Shown here piece after piece: positions 61,218 to 64,000 of a stretch of DNA of 64,000 nucleotides (positions are counted from its first letter, which is position 1; each line of letters starts with the position of its first letter). Source of the stretch: Chthonomonas sp035294505 (GTDB lineage: Bacteria; Armatimonadota; Chthonomonadetes; Chthonomonadales; Chthonomonadaceae); assembly GCF_035294505.1 (NCBI RefSeq), contig NZ_DATGKU010000154.1, forward strand, positions 1 through 64,000, written 5' to 3'. The notes beneath the pieces were generated by a model, which was given only the letters and a program-made list of their open reading frames with translations, did not search any database and had not been told where the DNA came from. Position numbers and translations under genes: made by a program.

Positions 61218-61246
61218 ATTCTACCAGGTTCGCAACTGCCTGTCAA
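61218..61246 (-). promoter_or_regulatory. Sigma-70 promoter for the division cluster
   Basis: Minus-strand TTGACA (61246-61241) and TAGAAT (61223-61218) are 17 bp apart, 11 of 12 bases matching consensus. It is directly upstream of the MraZ half-sites and about 110 bp from the mraZ ATG. Confidence 0.87.
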
Positions 61247-61310
61247 TAGGCTAGCAGGAAAATTTTCTTTTTTGGGGAACGTAAAAAGAAGAGGAGGGGG
61301 TGGAGACACC

Positions 61311-61601
61311 ATGTTTGAATCGTTATGGATGCCGAACTATGGGTTTCGGATGACCGGAAACATTTTTGGGGGGCGAACTCCGGCTGCCATTCTCGCGCGG
61401 TGGGATGCCTATGCCTACTCTTCTTATTTAATCGCTAAGTACGAGCTTACGCTGTGGTTTGAGCCGGAGTGGAAGGTTGCCCGTGCTTTGGCCCGTCGTT
61501 TTCCCTACTGCACGGTGCTCTCTATTCCGGAGGAGTCGGTCACGCCCTCTCTCTTCCGCGTGCCGGGGTGGCGCCCCAAACGGCCTCCTGCCGTGCTTTG
61601 A
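61311..61601 (+). CDS. Hypothetical 96-residue protein, divergent from mraZ
   Basis: This small protein is aromatic and arginine-rich (FESLWMPNYGFRM, YAYSSYLIAKYELTLWFEP, ending RPKRPPAVL), with no clear membrane segment or signal. GGTGGAG lies five bases before the ATG. I do not recognise the family. It is read away from the mraZ promoter; whether MraZ affects it is unknown. A longer frame starting at 61056 would overlap mraZ and its operator and is rejected. Confidence 0.5.
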   Translation: MFESLWMPNYGFRMTGNIFGGRTPAAILARWDAYAYSSYLIAKYELTLWFEPEWKVARALARRFPYCTVLSIPEESVTPSLFRVPGWRPKRPPAVL

Positions 61602-61750
61602 TCGCTTGAGGTAACCGAACTGGGTTTTTGGTTGTGGGAACACAAGGAGGCTTTCAGAGCAGGAGTTTCCACCTGCTCCAAGAGAGACAGCGTGATCGTC
61701 TGAACGGCCGCACGTGCCGCTGTCTGATCTGAGCCGTATAGCTTGTCGTT

Positions 61751-62989
61751 CTATTCTTCCTCTCCTTTGACCTGGGATGGCCTCAAAAGCTGTTCGCCTT
61801 CGGCTTTGCCTTCGGTAGGCACACGTAGAAGCTCTTCGGTATCCTGTATGCCTGGTGTCTCCGAAGCACGCAACAAATCCTCCGGCTCCCACTTCTCTCG
61901 TTTAACAAGCAGCTGCTTCGCCTGCCTGTTCATGTGCTCTATCGCCTCCCAGCCTATATGGCTAAAGAGCTTGAGGTTCCAAGAACGACGCCTTAAAACA
62001 TCCAGCAGTTGACGTATGTCCCTAGCTGTGCCCAACCTAAGGGTACACTTTACAAAAGATATCCATAACTCCCTATCTTCACAATAGAAGAGCATCCGGC
62101 GTTTTTGGGCTACTGTCAAACGATGGTAATCCTCCGGTGTGATCGTTGGGAATATTCGCTTAAGCAACCGTGTTGCAATTAGGGAGCTAAAGCCACCGCC
62201 TTGATAGAGACACTCAATAAGCCAGCCAAGATAATCTCTTATCACCTTATCGTCCGCTATTTGGGCCAGTAATAACAGAGTTTCCAGCTTTTGGGAATTT
62301 GAATTGCCGGCGACAGCATCGAGTAGCGAAGGGAGAGCACGGGCGAGTAGAGTACCTCCACAAAGAGTAAGCCCAAGCCAGATGTACCAACCACTCTGCA
62401 GGGGAAGTTTGAAAAACGTTTGAATGACGACACTTACAAGGTAGCTACAAACCGGCCATAGGAGCCACGCACGAAGGAGCCGGCGTTCTCGAGGTTCCCA
62501 TAAGCGCTTGTTCTGGCGTCTCTGTTCTATGAGGTCTCTTACCTGATCGGCATTGAGCTGAAGTCGCCTTTGGGGGTCGGCAGACTTTTGTAAGGCCTTA
62601 GCGACTTCTTGGGGCAACAGACGGGAGGGTATTTTAATCCCCTTACCATCTCCTAACACCAACAGACCCTCAGAAAGTTTCAGCACATCGGATATCTTTT
62701 CTAGCGGAATAGCAGTTAGCTGGTCATCCTGTTCACAAAAAAGAGTATTCTCTTTAAGATATATCTTGATCGAGGCATTGCACATGAGAACAGCGAGATG
62801 GAGGGTGAGCGGCAGCAAAATCAGAAGGCCTACTCCAAGGACACAGCAAACGGCCAGCGGGCTGGTAAATGAAGCTCTCATGCATTTTGGCAGCAAATGC
62901 ATCAGAAAAGTACCTAACATGGCCAAGGGTAGGTAGGCCATGGTGCGATCGTATTTGCGTGTTCTCAGATTAAAGGAGGGAATAGACAT
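61751..62989 (-). CDS. Unrecognised membrane protein
   Basis: The 412-residue protein has two membrane segments near the start (about 19-35 and 44-67), two in the middle (about 173-195 and 200-225), and long soluble stretches between and after them. No known motif is seen. Codon use is less regular than in the neighbouring cluster. ATG 62989 is preferred for its AGGA nine bases upstream; a longer frame (50 more residues, Arg/Cys-rich) lies over a possible promoter. Its neighbours are an RHS remnant and the mraZ-divergent gene, so it belongs to an accessory patch. Confidence 0.55.
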   Translation of the reverse strand: MSIPSFNLRTRKYDRTMAYLPLAMLGTFLMHLLPKCMRASFTSPLAVCCVLGVGLLILLPLTLHLAVLMCNASIKIYLKENTLFCEQDDQLTAIPLEKISDVLKLSEGLLVLGDGKGIKIPSRLLPQEVAKALQKSADPQRRLQLNADQVRDLIEQRRQNKRLWEPRERRLLRAWLLWPVCSYLVSVVIQTFFKLPLQSGWYIWLGLTLCGGTLLARALPSLLDAVAGNSNSQKLETLLLLAQIADDKVIRDYLGWLIECLYQGGGFSSLIATRLLKRIFPTITPEDYHRLTVAQKRRMLFYCEDRELWISFVKCTLRLGTARDIRQLLDVLRRRSWNLKLFSHIGWEAIEHMNRQAKQLLVKREKWEPEDLLRASETPGIQDTEELLRVPTEGKAEGEQLLRPSQVKGEEE

Positions 62990-63326
62990 CGCTCTTGTCC
63001 TGATCTTGTGTCTGTATACAAGCCATACTTTAGCTCTTAAGGCACCTATTTTTACATGACGTAGCTGGTCTCTCCTGAGCTTGCTTCTGTATCCATTATC
63101 GCCGGTGGAACATGACTCTCTGTTCCGATTCTGACACAATATGCGGTAAGGAATCTATCCTTATCGAACTTTCGCAAGGTACACGCAACAATTCATGTGC
63201 AACGTAGCTTTGTGGCAATGTCTTTTACAGTTTAGAAACCCACAAAGACCGTCTGCTAGTTGCCTTAGGATGCTACATATCGCTCCTGAATAGAGAACTA
63301 ATAGGCATCTAAGCGGGCATGCCTTC
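62990..63326. other. Gene-free stretch between RHS remnant and membrane-protein gene
   Basis: It holds a possible promoter (63013-63040) and otherwise nothing I can name. The small reading frames here show no protein-like composition. Confidence 0.4.
63013..63040 (-). promoter_or_regulatory. Possible promoter for the membrane-protein gene
   Basis: Minus-strand TTAAGA (63040-63035) and TATACA (63018-63013), 16 bp apart, lie just before the chosen ATG. The match is moderate. Confidence 0.35.
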
Positions 63327-63596
63327 CTAGCGGGCATTCCCCAAATACTCATACAAGTTTATCCCTCTCACAAACCCTATCGGGTCTCGCGTCAAAAACC
63401 GATCAGCCAACACATCATAGTACCTAAACCCTAACAAACTTAAACCCATCTCTCAGTCCGTATAGTAGCGTGCTAAACCCCCATAACCACTGTAGGGGTC
63501 TTGAGACGCCGTCGGGTCACTACTCGCTACCTGCCGTACACCATACCCGTCAGATAAATTGCGCCTAGCCGTCCTCATCTCCTTCTTCCCTCTTCT
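63327..63596 (-). pseudogene. 3' remnant of an RHS/YD-repeat gene
   Basis: Translated on the minus strand the frame reads RRNLSDGYGVRQVASSDP, then QDPYSGYGGLARYYTD, a TGA stop, then EMGLSLLGFRYYDVLADRFL and TRDPIGFVRGINLYEYLGNA before the TAG at 63329-63327. This is the RHS core-associated end (RYYDP..GRF..RDPIG...NLY.Y). The usual reading is YYTDWE, so TGG has become TGA. Nothing RHS-like precedes it: a TAG in the same frame (63599-63597) ends an unrelated reading frame. The whole is therefore a decayed tail of a large surface or polymorphic-toxin protein, not a live gene. Confidence 0.85.
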
Positions 63597-64000
63597 CTAC
63601 GGCAACAGCAGTTCCTTGTCTTCCCTCTTGCCCAAACCCACTGAACGCAACAACTTCTGAGGCTCTAGCACCCTCATACGCTCCTGGCTCAACCGCGCAC
63701 GCAAACGTGTAGCTATCTCATCTCTTACTTTCTTGACCTCGCCCTTTAGTCTCTTCAGTTGGCTCTTGGAAAACCTGACTCGTCCAACCACATACTCGTT
63801 CAACATGGCACTTAGAGCATCGTAGAGATCGCACAATTCTATGTAACCGGTTTCTGCCTGACTACCTCTTTGGCTCACAAACTGGATAAAGGCTTTCACT
63901 AAATCCGCTTCCGTACTTAATCGCAGGTAATATCGAGCAAGCAGGTAATAGGGGCCTGCAGGTCGTAGTAGTGTGTGAGACTGTATCGAACGGCTTTTTG
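63597..64000 (-). CDS. Hypothetical protein, cut by the window edge
   Basis: The frame is open from the window edge to the TAG at 63597. Its best-looking part runs from about AGPYYLLARYYLRLSTEADL through a helical, Lys/Arg-rich region (FSKSQLKRLKGEVKKVRDEI). A GTG at 63899 could start a 100-residue protein, but the sequence before it reads like protein too, so the start is probably outside the window. It is in the same frame as the RHS remnant that follows its stop. I do not recognise it. Confidence 0.45.
   Translation of the reverse strand, partial: KSRSIQSHTLLRPAGPYYLLARYYLRLSTEADLVKAFIQFVSQRGSQAETGYIELCDLYDALSAMLNEYVVGRVRFSKSQLKRLKGEVKKVRDEIATRLRARLSQERMRVLEPQKLLRSVGLGKREDKELLLP

Noticed and set aside
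61056..61310. Longer version of the gene divergent from mraZ
   Set aside because: It would overlap the start of mraZ, its operator and its promoter.
63470..63490. TGA in the RHS remnant as selenocysteine or recoded Trp
   Set aside because: Trp is expected there, but all other genes here use TGA as stop, no SECIS-like hairpin is seen and the gene is truncated upstream.

Overview
The window reads as chromosome from a diderm bacterium of moderately high GC. Envelope evidence includes a Kdo-modifying dioxygenase, an arabinose-5-phosphate isomerase for Kdo synthesis, an outer-membrane beta-barrel of the alginate-export type and sigma-54. The division cluster carries DUF881 and small-basic-protein (Sbp) genes next to ftsA/ftsZ, as in Gram-positive lineages. 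This mixture fits Armatimonadota (Chthonomonas-like); that placement is inference from gene content, not a database result.

Layout. 1-939: the trailer-side end of a CRISPR array (13 repeats, 12 complete spacers) that runs off the left edge; no cas genes are in the window. 940-1545: gene-free, full of decayed repeats and hairpins. 1546-9818: accessory metabolism (Kdo hydroxylase, Bcp peroxiredoxin, queD overlapping a Rieske-domain protein, a divergent oxidoreductase/TIM-barrel pair, a BatA-like vWA membrane protein). 9859-19495: Der GTPase, a three-gene membrane module (vWA protein, coiled-coil four-TM protein, YfaP-like domain protein), an SpsF-like nucleotidyltransferase, sigma-54 and a B12-type radical SAM protein. 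19738-27279: porin, a circularly permuted ATP-grasp/alpha-E/transglutaminase/PII operon and a large DUF6785-type membrane protein. 27573-30718: a flagellar-type regulatory remnant (flhG, whiG/fliA-type sigma factor, swrB-like protein) with no flagellar structural genes. 30776-33420: a SurA/PrsA-like lipoprotein and a YabN-type MazG fusion, convergent with kdsD. 34650-41039: pgpH/yqfF - ybeY - dgkA/PAP2 fusion - corC-like - xerD operon behind a near-consensus sigma-70 promoter.

41115-61107 (minus strand) is a nearly continuous dcw cluster transcribed from mraZ: mraZ, rsmH, ftsL-like, ftsI, murE, murF, mraY, murD, ftsW, murG, murC, ddl, ftsQ, DUF881, sbp, ftsA, ftsZ, then a cysteine desulfurase. 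Many junctions are 4-bp ATGA overlaps. murB is absent. The mraZ promoter is followed at once by five MraZ-type half-sites about 10-12 bp apart, so the whole cluster is probably under MraZ autoregulation. 61311-64000 is accessory: a small unknown ORF, an unknown membrane protein, the decayed 3' end of an RHS-repeat gene with an in-frame stop where Trp is expected, and a reading frame cut by the window edge.

The best candidates for something undescribed are the three-gene vWA/coiled-coil/YfaP-like membrane module (11550-15029) and the Rieske protein with an unrecognised His-rich domain (3168-4922). Smaller oddities are the YbeY with a substituted third zinc ligand in a gene overlapping its neighbour by about 120 bp, a XerD with an AT-hook-like insert, and a CRISPR repeat folding into a C(UUCG)G hairpin.
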